Shown: positions 55,248 through 64,000, numbered from the stretch's first letter. The stretch: DNA of 64,000 nt from Armatimonadota bacterium (GCA_016789105.1 JAEURN010000009.1:1-64000), one strand, 5' to 3'. Program-made: numbers and translations. The notes: generated from the sequence alone by a model not told the origin.

Positions 55248-56193
55248 ACTCGTCCCCGCTTTGGTGGCGGGTCTTTTGGGGGCGGCCGTCCTCTCCCCGT
55301 TCATCTTCAAGTTACTTGTCCGGCTCAAAAGCGCCCAAAATGTTAGCAAGCATCTAGAAGGGCACCAGCACAAACAAGGCACCCCCACCATGGGTGGACT
55401 GATCGTGCTCTCTGGCTTGTTGTGCGCCATGGCTTTCACTTGGCGCCAGGATTATCTGGCCCCTTTAGTGCTGATCCTGTGTTACGCTGCCGTTGGGTTT
55501 GCCGACGATTTCTTGGTTCCCAAGTTGAAACCTGGCAGCCGGGGCCTGCACTGGATGCCGAAATTGGGATTGGAAATCGGTGGCGCAGTTGCGGCGGCGT
55601 GGCTGACCGGCTACACGGCCCCTTGGCAACTCGCCCTCTTTGTGTTTATGGTTCTGTTTTTGGGCAACGCCTACAACTTCAGCGACGGGCTGGACACCCT
55701 GAGCGGTGGGCTCGGGGTGGTCATCTGCCTGGGCCTCATCCTTCTTTCCATGGGGACTCCGGCAATGATGGGCGCGGCAAATATCGAACAGCAGCTATCG
55801 CAAAGCCATGTCTTGGTTTTGGGTGGGCTCGCTGTTTCATTTTTGCCGTTTTTGGCGTTCAACGCTCCCCCGGCCAGAGTGTTCATGGGCGATGTCGGGT
55901 CGTTGCCGATCGGCGGCATATTGGCGTGGGCGACCATGCGAATTCTTGCTGAAGGTTCGGGCCGAATTTGGTTTGCAACCGGAATTGTGTTGCTCGTGAT
56001 GTTTGTTGAAATCGCCCTCCCGCCGATCCAGGTGTTTTGGGTGAAGGCGTTCAAAAAGCGGGCGTTCAAGTTCAAAACGCCGATCCACCACGCATTAGAA
56101 GATCTTGGGTGGCCGCACACGCGGATCGTGTGGTTGTTCCATGTTGTCCAGGCTTCCCTGGTTGTGTTGGCCTTGGCCTGGGTGTGGCAATGA
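55240..56193 (+). CDS. mraY: phospho-N-acetylmuramoyl-pentapeptide-transferase
   Basis: 317 aa integral membrane enzyme that makes lipid I. TTG start at 55240 with GGAGGG (55229-55234), overlapping murF by 8 bp. About ten hydrophobic helices. Active-site signatures are GFADDFLVPK (Asp pair), NAYNFSDGLDTLSGG (Asn/Asp motif), FMGDVGSLPIGG and TPIHHALEDLGW (the HHH-type motif with HH). Shorter than the 360-aa norm, mainly at the N-terminus. TPTMGGLIVL is typical. Confidence 0.95.
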   Translation: MRELVPALVAGLLGAAVLSPFIFKLLVRLKSAQNVSKHLEGHQHKQGTPTMGGLIVLSGLLCAMAFTWRQDYLAPLVLILCYAAVGFADDFLVPKLKPGSRGLHWMPKLGLEIGGAVAAAWLTGYTAPWQLALFVFMVLFLGNAYNFSDGLDTLSGGLGVVICLGLILLSMGTPAMMGAANIEQQLSQSHVLVLGGLAVSFLPFLAFNAPPARVFMGDVGSLPIGGILAWATMRILAEGSGRIWFATGIVLLVMFVEIALPPIQVFWVKAFKKRAFKFKTPIHHALEDLGWPHTRIVWLFHVVQASLVVLALAWVWQ

Positions 56194-57539
56194 GCCGGGC
56201 CGAATTCGCGGGCAAGCGCCTCGCCGTGATTGGGTTGGGGGTGAGCGGGGTGGCGATGTGCGAAGCGGCGGCGGCGATCGGAGCCGTCCCGGTCGGGTTC
56301 GACGAGATCCCAAGCGACGTGCCCCGGGTGATGGAAGCGGCCGACCGCCTCCAAGCACTTGGCATTGAAGCGGTGACTGGCTGGCACGGCGAATTGGAGG
56401 CCGGCTTTGACTGGGTTTTGGTGAGCCCGGGGCTGCCGCCGGGGCATCCGGTCATAGAGGCTTGGAAGGGCAAGGTCATGGGAGAAGTAGAGTTTGCCTT
56501 CCGCATTGCCAAAGCGCCGATCTTGGCCATCACCGGCACCAATGGGAAAAGCACGACGACCGTCATGCTCTATAAGATCCTGGAGGCCCAAGGGGCCGTC
56601 CTGTGCGGAAACATCGCGGGCTCTGGATACCCGGAAAGTGTCCTTTCCACCGCTGCCCTCAAGACGTCTTCGGATGGGGTGCTGGTTGCCGAAGTTAGCT
56701 CGGCCCAATTGGAGACGGTCATCGGTTTCCGACCCAAGGTGGCCTGCATCACGAACATCACCGAAGACCACCAGGATCGATATGGCAGCATGGAAAAGTA
56801 CCGGGCGGCCAAGATGAACCTGTTCAAAAATATGGCTGAAGGGGACACGATCGTTTGGAACGCAGACGACGGCACCGTGGCCTTGACGGGTACAGAGACG
56901 GCCGAGGTTTTGAGGGTTTTGCCAAAAGGGGGTGAAGGCCGCTATTGCCGCCGCAGCGGTGCGACGATCTGGTTCGGCGACCGCGATTTCCAGCTCGTGG
57001 ATTTGCCGTTCTTGGGTGAGATGAATGTTGCCAACGCCATGGTCGCTTGGACGATGGCCTGTGCTTACACCGGGGGAGTCCGGCCGGGCATGGTGGAAGG
57101 ACTGCTCAACTTCCATCCGCTGGAGCACCGAATGGAGCCGCTGGGCGTCCGGGGTGGTGTACAGGTTGTCAACAATTCAATGTGCACAAATCCCATGGCT
57201 GTGATAAATAGTTGTGAAAGTTTGAGTTCCAAACTGCATGTTTTGATGGGGGGGAACACGAAAAATGGCGACTATTCCCCTTTGCGGGATTACTTGCAAC
57301 AAGGGGATCAAAAAGTGTATCTTTACGGGAGCGATGCAAAGCATTTGAACGGCTTATTGGGCGGAGGGTATCCAGAATATCCCGAGCTTGAATCGGCGTT
57401 CTCTGCCGCGGTCGCCTCGGCCAAGCCGGGGGAAGTGGTCATGCTCGCCCCCGGGTGTGCCAGCTCCGGCCCCTACAAGAACTTCAAGGAACGCGGAGCG
57501 GCCTTCAAAAAAATCGCCAAGGACTGGCTGAATACATGA
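56190..57539 (+). CDS. murD: UDP-MurNAc-L-alanine:D-glutamate ligase
   Basis: 449 aa. Adds D-glutamate, the second residue of the stem peptide. ATG 56190 overlaps the mraY stop (ATGA). Rossmann-like start RLAVIGLGVSGVAMCEA, ATP loop ILAITGTNGKSTTTVML (about residues 112-128), then AEVSSAQLETV, NITEDHQDRYGSMEKY and VLMGGNTKNGDYSPL. Length is typical for MurD. It is coupled to ftsW at its 3' end by another 4-bp overlap. Confidence 0.95.
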   Translation: MSRAEFAGKRLAVIGLGVSGVAMCEAAAAIGAVPVGFDEIPSDVPRVMEAADRLQALGIEAVTGWHGELEAGFDWVLVSPGLPPGHPVIEAWKGKVMGEVEFAFRIAKAPILAITGTNGKSTTTVMLYKILEAQGAVLCGNIAGSGYPESVLSTAALKTSSDGVLVAEVSSAQLETVIGFRPKVACITNITEDHQDRYGSMEKYRAAKMNLFKNMAEGDTIVWNADDGTVALTGTETAEVLRVLPKGGEGRYCRRSGATIWFGDRDFQLVDLPFLGEMNVANAMVAWTMACAYTGGVRPGMVEGLLNFHPLEHRMEPLGVRGGVQVVNNSMCTNPMAVINSCESLSSKLHVLMGGNTKNGDYSPLRDYLQQGDQKVYLYGSDAKHLNGLLGGGYPEYPELESAFSAAVASAKPGEVVMLAPGCASSGPYKNFKERGAAFKKIAKDWLNT

Positions 57540-58738
57540 AGAGATACGGAAATCCTGACTACCTCCTGTTCGCTGCCGCGGCAATCGCCACGATGTTTGG
57601 GATCATTGCCGTTTGGGATGCCGGCTATGCCGAATCGGCCGTAAAAGGGGAGGGGTTCCCCCGTGCGGTATTGATGCAGTCCCTTTTCGCCTTGGCAGGT
57701 TTCGCCGGATGTTGGCTATTGAGCCGGTTACCCGCGGAAAAACTGAGAAAATACGCCTGGCCCGCGGTCATTGTCACCGCCCTGCTGTTGGTTGGCGTTT
57801 TGGTGTTGGGGAAACCGGTGAACGGGGCAACGCGCTGGTTCCGGTTTGGGCCTGCGTCGTTTCAACCCAGCGAGGTGGCCAAGCTCACTTGCATCCTGTT
57901 TTTGGCTTCTGCATTTGCCGGCCATACGGCTTGGAAGTCGGTGCGCACCGGATCGCTCCGTCTGTGGTTGGGTCGGTGGCTCTTCCCAAAAATCGCCAGG
58001 GCGTGGCCCCTCATCCCCGTTGTCGCCGTTGTCGGACTGATTGAATTGCAACCGGATTTGAAAACGGCGATGGTTATTGTGGTGACAAGTGCCTTTATGT
58101 TGTATGCGGCTGGCGTCTCTCACAAAAGCTTCGTCACCGTGGCCGTGGTTGTCGCCTTAGTCGGAGCGGCCGCCGTGGTCGACAAGCCTTACCGTTTGAC
58201 TCGCATCCTGAGCCATGGCGACCGTTGGAGCGAGAGCAAGATCGATTCTATCGGTTTCCAAACCACCCAAAGCGAAACGGCTTTGGCAATGGGGGGTGTG
58301 CTCGGCAAAGGGTTTGGGCAGGGCCGCGCCAAATATACGCTCCCCGAGCCCACCAGTGACTTTGTGTTGGCGACAATCGGCGAGGAGGCCGGCCTGGTTG
58401 GCTCGATCGCGGTGATCGGGCTCCTCGGGTTTATTGTTTGGAGGCTCTACCGCCAAGGAATGGAGCGCGTGGACCGCTTCCAGCGGCTGACCTTGGTCGG
58501 GATCGCGTGTTGGATCGGGATCCAAACCGTGGCGAATGTCGTGGTGGCGAATGGGGCGATTCCTGTCATGGGGGTTCCGCTGCCCTTTTTCAGTGGGGGC
58601 GGTTCGAGCCTGCTGGCCTTGTGGTTGGCGATCGGGGTGGCCCAATCCGTAGTGCGATCCCCCAACATCTTGGTTGAAAGCGGTGAACCCGTCCGTCAAC
58701 CAGAACAGGAACCCGCCCGGCGGGCCTATGTGAGATGA
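57536..58738 (+). CDS. ftsW: lipid II polymerase FtsW (SEDS family)
   Basis: 400 aa, about ten membrane helices. SEDS glycosyltransferase that polymerises lipid II at the septum with FtsI. Signatures are VNGATRWFRFGPASFQPSEVAKL (with the conserved PSE), the IELQPDLKTAMVI stretch in which the catalytic Asp of the family lies, TIGEEAGLVGSIAVIGL and GVPLPFFSGGGSSLLALW. ATG 57536 lies in the murD stop. Gene order murD-ftsW-murG is the classical one. Confidence 0.95.
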   Translation: MKRYGNPDYLLFAAAAIATMFGIIAVWDAGYAESAVKGEGFPRAVLMQSLFALAGFAGCWLLSRLPAEKLRKYAWPAVIVTALLLVGVLVLGKPVNGATRWFRFGPASFQPSEVAKLTCILFLASAFAGHTAWKSVRTGSLRLWLGRWLFPKIARAWPLIPVVAVVGLIELQPDLKTAMVIVVTSAFMLYAAGVSHKSFVTVAVVVALVGAAAVVDKPYRLTRILSHGDRWSESKIDSIGFQTTQSETALAMGGVLGKGFGQGRAKYTLPEPTSDFVLATIGEEAGLVGSIAVIGLLGFIVWRLYRQGMERVDRFQRLTLVGIACWIGIQTVANVVVANGAIPVMGVPLPFFSGGGSSLLALWLAIGVAQSVVRSPNILVESGEPVRQPEQEPARRAYVR

Positions 58739-59829
58739 GGATCCTTGCCACAGGCGGCGGGACCGGGGGGCATGTCTACCCTGCATTGGAAATCGCCCTC
58801 GGGGCAAAAGCGCGGGGGCACCAGGTTGAATTTTGGGGCTCGAACAGGGGCCAAGAAGGGGCGGCTTGTGAAAAGGCGGGGATGGAGTTCCGTGGATTTG
58901 AATCGGGCCCGGTCTACCGGCTGACGTCATTACGGGGACTGAAAAGCCTGGCGGCCTTGCTCAAGGTCACAACCCAGGTGAAGGCCCAGATGGCCGGGCG
59001 CGGCTTTGACGCCGTGTTTGCGACCGGTGGTTATTCGGCTGCCCCTGTTTTGAATGCGGCTCGGAAGCTGGGCGTCCCATTGGTCTTGCACGAGCAGAAC
59101 TCTGTTCCGGGCCGGACGAACCTGATTATGGGCCGGTATGCGTTTGCGGTCTGCACGGCGTTCAAGGCAACGGCAAAGCACTTCCCGGCGGGCAAGGTCA
59201 AGCGAGTCGGCATGCCGGTTCGGCAAGTCTTGCGCGAATCTGCCGCACAGGGCCGCCTGCCGGTAGGGCAGTCGGCGCACCCGTCCATTTTGGTGATGGG
59301 CGGGAGCCAGGGCAGCCAGGCCCTCAACGACATGGCGCTGAGCACCGCCCTGCGTATGGCCGACCGGCCCCTCTCGTGGACGCACATCACCGGGCTCACC
59401 CACTTTGAAAGCACAATGGAGAGCCTGGCGCGGATGGGGATCCGGTCAGAGTATTCGGTTAAAAGCTACCTCCAGGCCCCCGAATTGGCCGACGCCTTTT
59501 GCCAAAGCGACGTCGCCGTCTGCCGGAGCGGGGCAGGAACACTTGCCGAATTGGCGGCATTCCGCCGGCCGTCCATCTTGGTGCCCTATCCGGCGGCTTT
59601 CCACGACCACCAGTATCACAACGCGTTGGAGTTTGCGGATTTGGGCGCGGCCGATGTCATCCGGCAAGGGGATCTGGACCCGGCCGTGTTGGAATCGCGG
59701 ATTTTGGGTTGGCTCAACGACCCCGAACGCGTCGACGCCGCCCGAAAGGCGCTAGCCGAATGGGACGTGCCGGATGCCGTCGACCTTGTTTTGGATATCG
59801 TTGAGTCGGCGGGGCCGGCGCGGAAATGA
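58735..59829 (+). CDS. murG: UDP-GlcNAc:lipid I N-acetylglucosaminyltransferase
   Basis: 364 aa GT-B glycosyltransferase. Converts lipid I to lipid II on the inner face of the membrane. RILATGGGTGGHVYPALEIA is the lipid-binding glycine-rich loop, VFATGGYSAAPVL a second G-loop, VMGGSQGSQALND the third, and CRSGAGTLAELAAF the UDP-GlcNAc site. LVLHEQNSVPGRTN is also conserved. Overlaps ftsW and the next gene by 4 bp each. Typical length. Confidence 0.96.
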   Translation: MRILATGGGTGGHVYPALEIALGAKARGHQVEFWGSNRGQEGAACEKAGMEFRGFESGPVYRLTSLRGLKSLAALLKVTTQVKAQMAGRGFDAVFATGGYSAAPVLNAARKLGVPLVLHEQNSVPGRTNLIMGRYAFAVCTAFKATAKHFPAGKVKRVGMPVRQVLRESAAQGRLPVGQSAHPSILVMGGSQGSQALNDMALSTALRMADRPLSWTHITGLTHFESTMESLARMGIRSEYSVKSYLQAPELADAFCQSDVAVCRSGAGTLAELAAFRRPSILVPYPAAFHDHQYHNALEFADLGAADVIRQGDLDPAVLESRILGWLNDPERVDAARKALAEWDVPDAVDLVLDIVESAGPARK

Positions 59830-62084
59830 GGACAAAACAAGAAATCGCCACGGCATTTGGGAGCCGCGAAGAATTGCGCGGTGGGGATTCGTTTTTCTTA
59901 GTTGGGATCGGCGGCGCGGGAATGGCCGGAGTGGCCAGGTTGCTCAAAAACCGTGGCTACCGGGTGCGGGGAACCGATTCCACCGATTCGCCTCTAATCC
60001 ATGCGATGCAGTCCGAGGGGATCGAGGTGCACATCGGCCACAGCGGAGTGGGGATCGAGCCGGGCGACCGGGTGGTTCTGACCGATGCGATCGATTTGGC
60101 CTCGTCGCCTGAAGTGGCGCGGGCCCGGGAGTTGGGTTTGCCCATTTTCCGCCGGTCGCAGGCCCTTGGTTGGCTGCTGGAAGGGAAGAAAACCATTGCC
60201 GTGACCGGCAGCCATGGGAAATCGACAACCACGGGGATGGTCGCTTCTGGATTAATCGCCTGCGAGATGGACCCCATGGTCGTTGTGGGGGCGGAAATCC
60301 CGGAACTGGGGACTTCTGTGGTGGATGGCGGCGGGAATTTTGCCGTCGTCGAGGCGTGCGAGGCCTATGACAGCCTCCATGATTTTGACCCCGATATTGC
60401 CGTCCTGCTGAATCTTGAACTCGACCACGTGGATTTCCACGGGACATGGGAGAATTTGCGGGATTCCGTGACGCGATTCGCCAACCGGGCCCGGATCCTT
60501 GTGTACAACCTCTCCGATCCGGGGGCTTGCGAGATCGCGAAGCGGGTTGGCGTGGAGAAAATCGGTTTCGACCCGGACGTATCCCCGGTGGACGGCGAAC
60601 TTCGGCAAAAAGGGGCGCACAACATCGCCAACGCGTCGGCCGCCTGGGCCGCCATTCAGGTGGCAGGGGGCGGGGCAGCCGCTCTGGAAGGAATCAAAAA
60701 TTTCGGCGGGGCCGAGCGCCGTCAGCAGGTGTGGTTCGATGGGGAAATGGCGGGTTTTGGCCGGTTGACCGTGATCGACGATTATGCTCACCACCCGACG
60801 GAAGTCGCGCAATCGTTGGCGGCCGTTCGCGCGGGTTGGCCCGGGCGCCTTGTCGTTGTTTTCCAACCCCACTTGTATTCGCGAACCGCCCCTTTGATCG
60901 ACGAATTCGCGGCTGCGCTTGACCATGCCGATTTGGTTGTGCTTACGGATATCTACCCGGCCCGAGAAGAGCCGATGCCAGGTGTGAGCAGCTGGCGGAT
61001 CTTGGAAAAATGCAAAAAGCCGGGCTATTACGTACCGGCGCGGCAACAACTCCCGATGAAAGTGGCCCGTTGGGTCGAGCCCGGCGACGTCGTTGTTGGG
61101 ATGGGCGCGGGGAACATCTCAGAGTTTGCCGCCGGGTTTGTTGCCGAAATGGGCCGTTGCGACCGGCCCACGCGCTCGGTTTGGGTGGCTTATGGGGGGC
61201 TGAGCCCAGAAAGGGAGGTTTCGATCCACAGTGGGAGGGCCGTCCACGCCGCTCTTTTGTCAAAGGGATACCGATCTGAGCTTGTCGATATCGCGGCAGT
61301 GGCTCTTGGGTCTGGCGATTTGAGCCGTTTGGTTGGCCCGGACCGCCCCGATGCCATCTTTTTGGCGATGCACGGCGAATGGGCCGAGGATGGCGGCGTG
61401 CAGGGCCTGCTGAAAACGTTTGGTGTGCCCTACACGGGTTGCGGGATCCAGGCTTGTGCATTAGCCATGGATAAAGAGGCATCAAAACGAGTGTTTGCCG
61501 CAGCGGGGATCCCGGTTCCGCAGGGGATAGTGGTCCGGCGTGGCCAACCAGTCCCCGACTTCCCGGTTCCGGCCGTGGTCAAGCCGAACGGGCAGGGCTC
61601 CACTGTGGGGCTGAGTTTTGTTTCACGGCCTGAAGAATTGGCGCCGGCCATTGAAAAGGCGCTGGCCCACAATGATGAGGTTTTGGTCGAAGAGTTGATC
61701 GAAGGAGTCGAGATCAGCGTGCCTGTCATGGGGGATCGCGCGCTGCCTCCCGTCGAGATCGCCCCTCAAGAAGGGGACTACGATTTTGCGAACAAATACA
61801 CGCCGGGGGCAACCGATGAGATCTGCCCGGCCCGGCTGGCACCGGAACAGATGCAGGTGGCAATGGCTCAGGCCCTGGCATGCCATCGATCACTGGGTTG
61901 CCGGGGAATCACCCGCACAGATATGATCGTCACAAAGGACAAGGTCGTGGTGCTGGAATTGAACAACTTGCCCGGAATGACCGAGACGAGCTTGGTTCGG
62001 AAATCGGCCACCGAGGCCGGGATCAGCTTCCCAGACCTGGTTGAATGGATTTTGCTCGATGCCCTCGAAAAAACCTGCCCGTAA
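59826..62084 (+). CDS. MurC-Ddl fusion: UDP-MurNAc:L-alanine ligase and D-Ala-D-Ala ligase
   Basis: 752 aa two-enzyme fusion. Residues about 1-446 are MurC: FFLVGIGGAGMAGVARLL, ATP loop IAVTGSHGKSTTTGM, VVEACEAYDSLHDF, NLELDHVDFHGTW and DDYAHHPTEV. It adds the first L-alanine. From about residue 451 (SVWVAYGGLSPEREVSIHSG) the D-Ala-D-Ala ligase begins: MHGEWAEDGGVQGLLKTFGVPYTGCG, ATP-grasp VVKPNGQGSTVGLS, EELIEGVEISVPV and LNNLPGMTETSLV. A MurC-Ddl fusion is known from Chlamydia. No murB lies in between or nearby. Overlaps ftsQ by 26 bp. Confidence 0.95.
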   Translation: MRTKQEIATAFGSREELRGGDSFFLVGIGGAGMAGVARLLKNRGYRVRGTDSTDSPLIHAMQSEGIEVHIGHSGVGIEPGDRVVLTDAIDLASSPEVARARELGLPIFRRSQALGWLLEGKKTIAVTGSHGKSTTTGMVASGLIACEMDPMVVVGAEIPELGTSVVDGGGNFAVVEACEAYDSLHDFDPDIAVLLNLELDHVDFHGTWENLRDSVTRFANRARILVYNLSDPGACEIAKRVGVEKIGFDPDVSPVDGELRQKGAHNIANASAAWAAIQVAGGGAAALEGIKNFGGAERRQQVWFDGEMAGFGRLTVIDDYAHHPTEVAQSLAAVRAGWPGRLVVVFQPHLYSRTAPLIDEFAAALDHADLVVLTDIYPAREEPMPGVSSWRILEKCKKPGYYVPARQQLPMKVARWVEPGDVVVGMGAGNISEFAAGFVAEMGRCDRPTRSVWVAYGGLSPEREVSIHSGRAVHAALLSKGYRSELVDIAAVALGSGDLSRLVGPDRPDAIFLAMHGEWAEDGGVQGLLKTFGVPYTGCGIQACALAMDKEASKRVFAAAGIPVPQGIVVRRGQPVPDFPVPAVVKPNGQGSTVGLSFVSRPEELAPAIEKALAHNDEVLVEELIEGVEISVPVMGDRALPPVEIAPQEGDYDFANKYTPGATDEICPARLAPEQMQVAMAQALACHRSLGCRGITRTDMIVTKDKVVVLELNNLPGMTETSLVRKSATEAGISFPDLVEWILLDALEKTCP

Positions 62085-62832
62085 TCGCAACCCGCAGCCG
62101 CGCAAGCCAGCCGGCTTGGGCCTTGGCGGCTTCCTTTGGATACTGGCGATTGCCAACCTTGCCGCTGGGCTGGGCATGAGCACGGCAACTGGTCTGAAAT
62201 CGGTCACGGTGAAAGGGGCAAACTCTGATGAATCCAAGTTGATTCAAAAAAGGCTGCAAATATGGGCTACAGTCCCGTGGATCCGGCAGAGCCAATCCGC
62301 AATGGAGACGTCGATTTTGGCCGACAACCGTCTTGCCGAGGCAAAAGTGACGACGAACATTTTTGGACGCGGTACGGCGGTTGTCGTCCCCCGTGTCCCG
62401 GTCGCCCGGGTTGAGGAGAATCTTGGCGCCGAGAAAGAGCCGCCCAATTTTGCTACCTATTTGGATAGCCGAGGCACGCTGTATCAGGATTATTGGGCCG
62501 AGGCATTCAAAGGCCCTGATTTGGTGCTCCCGGCATCTTCCATGGCTATGCAGTTGACGGTTGTGCCGGCCTGGCCGTTGGTTTCGGTCGCGCATGTTGC
62601 CGCCAAAAGTCAGACTTTCCTCGGCGAACTGCCCTTTAAGGTTGTGTTGGATGAGCGATCCGTTCTATCCTTACAGGTGGTCGATGGTCCCCAGATCGTT
62701 TTGGGCACAGATTCCGATTTGGACGAAAAGTTCGACGTTTTGGAGCGGGCATTTCGCGAGGAAAAAGACAAGGTTCTTCGCTACAAGTCAATCAATGTGA
62801 GCGCACCTGACCGGCCCGTTTACGGATCTTGA
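62059..62832 (+). CDS. ftsQ: FtsQ-like cell division protein
   Basis: 257 aa. ATG 62059 gives PSKKPARNRNPQPRKP, a basic cytosolic tail, then one membrane helix (LGGFLWILAIANLAAGLGMS). A short POTRA-like region follows (LKSVTVKGANSDESKLIQKRL). The C-terminus YKSINVSAPDRPVYGS matches the end of FtsQ/DivIB proteins (V-x-A-P-D-R-P-V-Y). FtsQ links early and late division proteins. Sequence is divergent; position after murC-ddl and the two motifs carry the assignment. It overlaps the fusion gene by 26 bp. Confidence 0.82.
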   Translation: MPSKKPARNRNPQPRKPAGLGLGGFLWILAIANLAAGLGMSTATGLKSVTVKGANSDESKLIQKRLQIWATVPWIRQSQSAMETSILADNRLAEAKVTTNIFGRGTAVVVPRVPVARVEENLGAEKEPPNFATYLDSRGTLYQDYWAEAFKGPDLVLPASSMAMQLTVVPAWPLVSVAHVAAKSQTFLGELPFKVVLDERSVLSLQVVDGPQIVLGTDSDLDEKFDVLERAFREEKDKVLRYKSINVSAPDRPVYGS

Positions 62833-62836
62833 ATCG

Positions 62837-63592
62837 ATGAACCCATTTGCCAGCCGCCAAAGCCCGAAAGGTTGGGTCCTCCCCACGAGCCTGCTGGCTC
62901 TGTTGATTGGGATGTTGGGCAGCCTGGCGGTTTTGAAAGAAGGGGCTCGGCAGCGGACGGTTGCCAGCCTGCCAGATGGTATCCGCCAGGAGTTTGCCGC
63001 CGGCGACTTGGATATGGCAAAGGAACTGGTCAACTTGAGAGAAGAAGTCTCCAAGTTGCGTGAAGACAAGACCAAGCTCGAGACGAAGATCGCCGAAACT
63101 GGCAACGCCACCAAAGAGATCAACGACAGTCTGCAAGAGACCAAGATGTTCGCCGGGCTCACGGATGTTGTGGGACCTGGGATCATCGTCACGCTCAACG
63201 ACAGCAAAAAGCCTCCGGAAGAGATGTTGATTGCCGACAACGGCGTTGTGCACTACCTGGATGTGTTGAAGACGGTGAACGAACTATTCAACGCCGGTGC
63301 GGAGGCGATTGCCGTCAATGGGTTGCGGGTCGGCCCGCGCACTGACTTCCGATGTGTTGGGAGCACGATTTTGGTAGGGGCTCAAAAAATTGCTCCACCG
63401 ATCGCGGTCCAGGCTGTTGGAGATTCAAAGACCTTGCTGGGGGCGATCAACATGCCGGGCGGGATTCTGACTGAACTCCGGGAAGTCGACCCCAATATGG
63501 TTTCGGTGGAGCCGGCCAAGGAACTGGTTATCCCGGCCTATGACGGATCGACGAAATTCCGTTTCGGACACGTTCCGGAGGTAAAGAATTGA
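62837..63592 (+). CDS. DUF881 family protein
   Basis: 251 aa. Membrane helix VLPTSLLALLIGMLGSLAVL, coiled coil (about residues 50-100, AKELVNLREEVSKLREDKTKLE), then the DUF881 core: DVVGPGIIVTLNDS, VHYLDVLKTVNELFNAGAEAIAVNGLRV and FRCVGSTILVG. DUF881 genes sit beside ftsQ, sbp and the ftsA/ftsZ genes in many Actinobacteria and Firmicutes (YlxW/YlxX). A role in cell division is suspected but unproven. It starts 4 bp after ftsQ and overlaps the next gene by 4 bp. Confidence 0.88.
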   Translation: MNPFASRQSPKGWVLPTSLLALLIGMLGSLAVLKEGARQRTVASLPDGIRQEFAAGDLDMAKELVNLREEVSKLREDKTKLETKIAETGNATKEINDSLQETKMFAGLTDVVGPGIIVTLNDSKKPPEEMLIADNGVVHYLDVLKTVNELFNAGAEAIAVNGLRVGPRTDFRCVGSTILVGAQKIAPPIAVQAVGDSKTLLGAINMPGGILTELREVDPNMVSVEPAKELVIPAYDGSTKFRFGHVPEVKN

Positions 63593-63996
63593 TTCTGATC
63601 CCGGTTTTGGCCCTGATCGTCGGCGTGTTGTTGGGTGCGCTCGTTTCTGAGCAAGTCCCCCAACTGCTGGCGCCTTATATGAGCGTTGCGGTCCTGGCCG
63701 GACTCGATTCGATCTGCGGAGGTTCGCGGAGTTACCTGGAAGGAAAGTTCCAGCAAGACATTTTTGTCTCCGGGTTTTTGTTCAACATTGTGCTGGCAAT
63801 GTTCTTTGTTTGGCTGGGCGTGAACATTGGTCTGAATCTGATGTTGGCGGCGGCTCTGGTGTTCGGCTGGCGGATTTTTAATAATGCAAGCCTGATCCGC
63901 CGGCTTGCAATCAGTAGAATAGCGGATCAGCGGAAACGGCGCGAGCTCCGCGAAACACTTTCAGGCGGCGAGGCAGAGCCAGCGGCGGAAGCCTAA
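63589..63996 (+). CDS. sbp: small basic protein family (DUF1290, Sbp)
   Basis: 135 aa. TTG start at 63589 with GGAGGT at 63577-63582. Three hydrophobic segments: LIPVLALIVGVLLGALVSE, VSGFLFNIVLAMFFVWLGV and LMLAAALVFGWRIFNN. The family signature PYMSVAVLAGLDSICGGSRSYLEGKF is nearly intact (split over residues about 29-54). A basic stretch (SRIADQRKRREL) and an acidic tail follow. Known as YlxX/Sbp next to divIB and ftsAZ in Firmicutes and Actinobacteria; function unknown. The window ends 4 bp later, where ftsA or ftsZ might be expected. Confidence 0.9.
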   Translation: MILIPVLALIVGVLLGALVSEQVPQLLAPYMSVAVLAGLDSICGGSRSYLEGKFQQDIFVSGFLFNIVLAMFFVWLGVNIGLNLMLAAALVFGWRIFNNASLIRRLAISRIADQRKRRELRETLSGGEAEPAAEA

Positions 63997-64000
63997 CAAT

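Noticed and set aside
55671-57128. Antisense frame of 485 codons across mraY and murD
   Set aside because: Both sense genes have clear active-site motifs. The composition of the antisense product (His/Pro/Arg-rich) is typical of a shadow frame.

Overview
The window looks like chromosomal DNA of a GC-rich bacterium (about 60% G+C by eye). I infer a member of the Armatimonadota, class Fimbriimonadia. Supporting signs are a prepilin with the [20 protein letters not shown] leader followed by [15 protein letters not shown], which is typical of that phylum, a PEP-CTERM protein, and a MurC-Ddl fusion inside a full division and cell-wall cluster. MurE carries the DNPR motif, so the peptidoglycan is predicted to contain meso-diaminopimelate. 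No rRNA, tRNA, CRISPR array or insertion sequence was found.

Layout. 1-4.3 kb: exported proteins, including a lipoprotein, a Tat-exported DUF1460 amidase-like protein and a zinc-ribbon lipoprotein. 4.3-9 kb: an enoyl-CoA hydratase, a biotin carboxylase cut short before its biotin domain, and three tandem paralogous membrane proteins. 9-13 kb: a DUF4380-like protein, an FmdB-type zinc ribbon, and housekeeping RNA/DNA genes (udgB, rsmE, rph, rdgB). 13-15.6 kb, minus strand: rpoZ with a long acidic tail, then dnaJ and prmA. 15.7-29.3 kb: phosphate and extracellular functions (PhoX, two YncE/phosphoesterase fusions, aspartyl protease-PDZ, GH20 hexosaminidase-PA14) mixed with ferredoxin, apt and a DUF2779 nuclease. 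29.3-31.7 kb: a PEP-CTERM gene beside an AT-rich island with a G15 tract, a broken gene and an orphan gene. 31.7-46.7 kb: HerA-like ATPase, Gfo/Idh oxidoreductase, DUF899, paired S41 proteins (one apparently dead), rpiB, a HEAT-repeat protein, mtnP, a BtuF-like lipoprotein, a sugar isomerase plus HAD phosphatase, tandem Mpv17-like proteins, prepilin and phhB. 46.7-48.5 kb: an M23-CAP fusion. 48.6-64 kb: the dcw cluster mraZ-rsmH-ftsL-ftsI-murE-murF-mraY-murD-ftsW-murG-murC/ddl-ftsQ-DUF881-sbp.

Two regulatory patterns cut across the window. First, many genes carry GGTANNNT or TANNNT 5-9 nt upstream of the start codon, with no Shine-Dalgarno in between. This is what leaderless transcription from an extended -10 element would look like. 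Second, a tandem TTAA-type motif (TTAAGAA-N3-TTAACAAG) lies upstream of both phoX and the prepilin/Mpv17 pair, with looser versions before the two phosphoesterase genes. It could be a Pho-type box.

The dcw genes overlap by 4-26 bp or are closely spaced. They cover lipid II synthesis (MurE/F/D/C, MraY, MurG, Ddl) and septal synthesis (FtsI, FtsW, FtsL, FtsQ). MraZ is presumably the local regulator, because TGG repeats at 10-11 bp spacing lie just upstream of it. The most novel-looking items are the G15 tract inside a likely promoter, the leaderless promoter pattern, the tandem bacterial Mpv17-like pair, the active/inactive S41 pair and the truncated carboxylase subunit.
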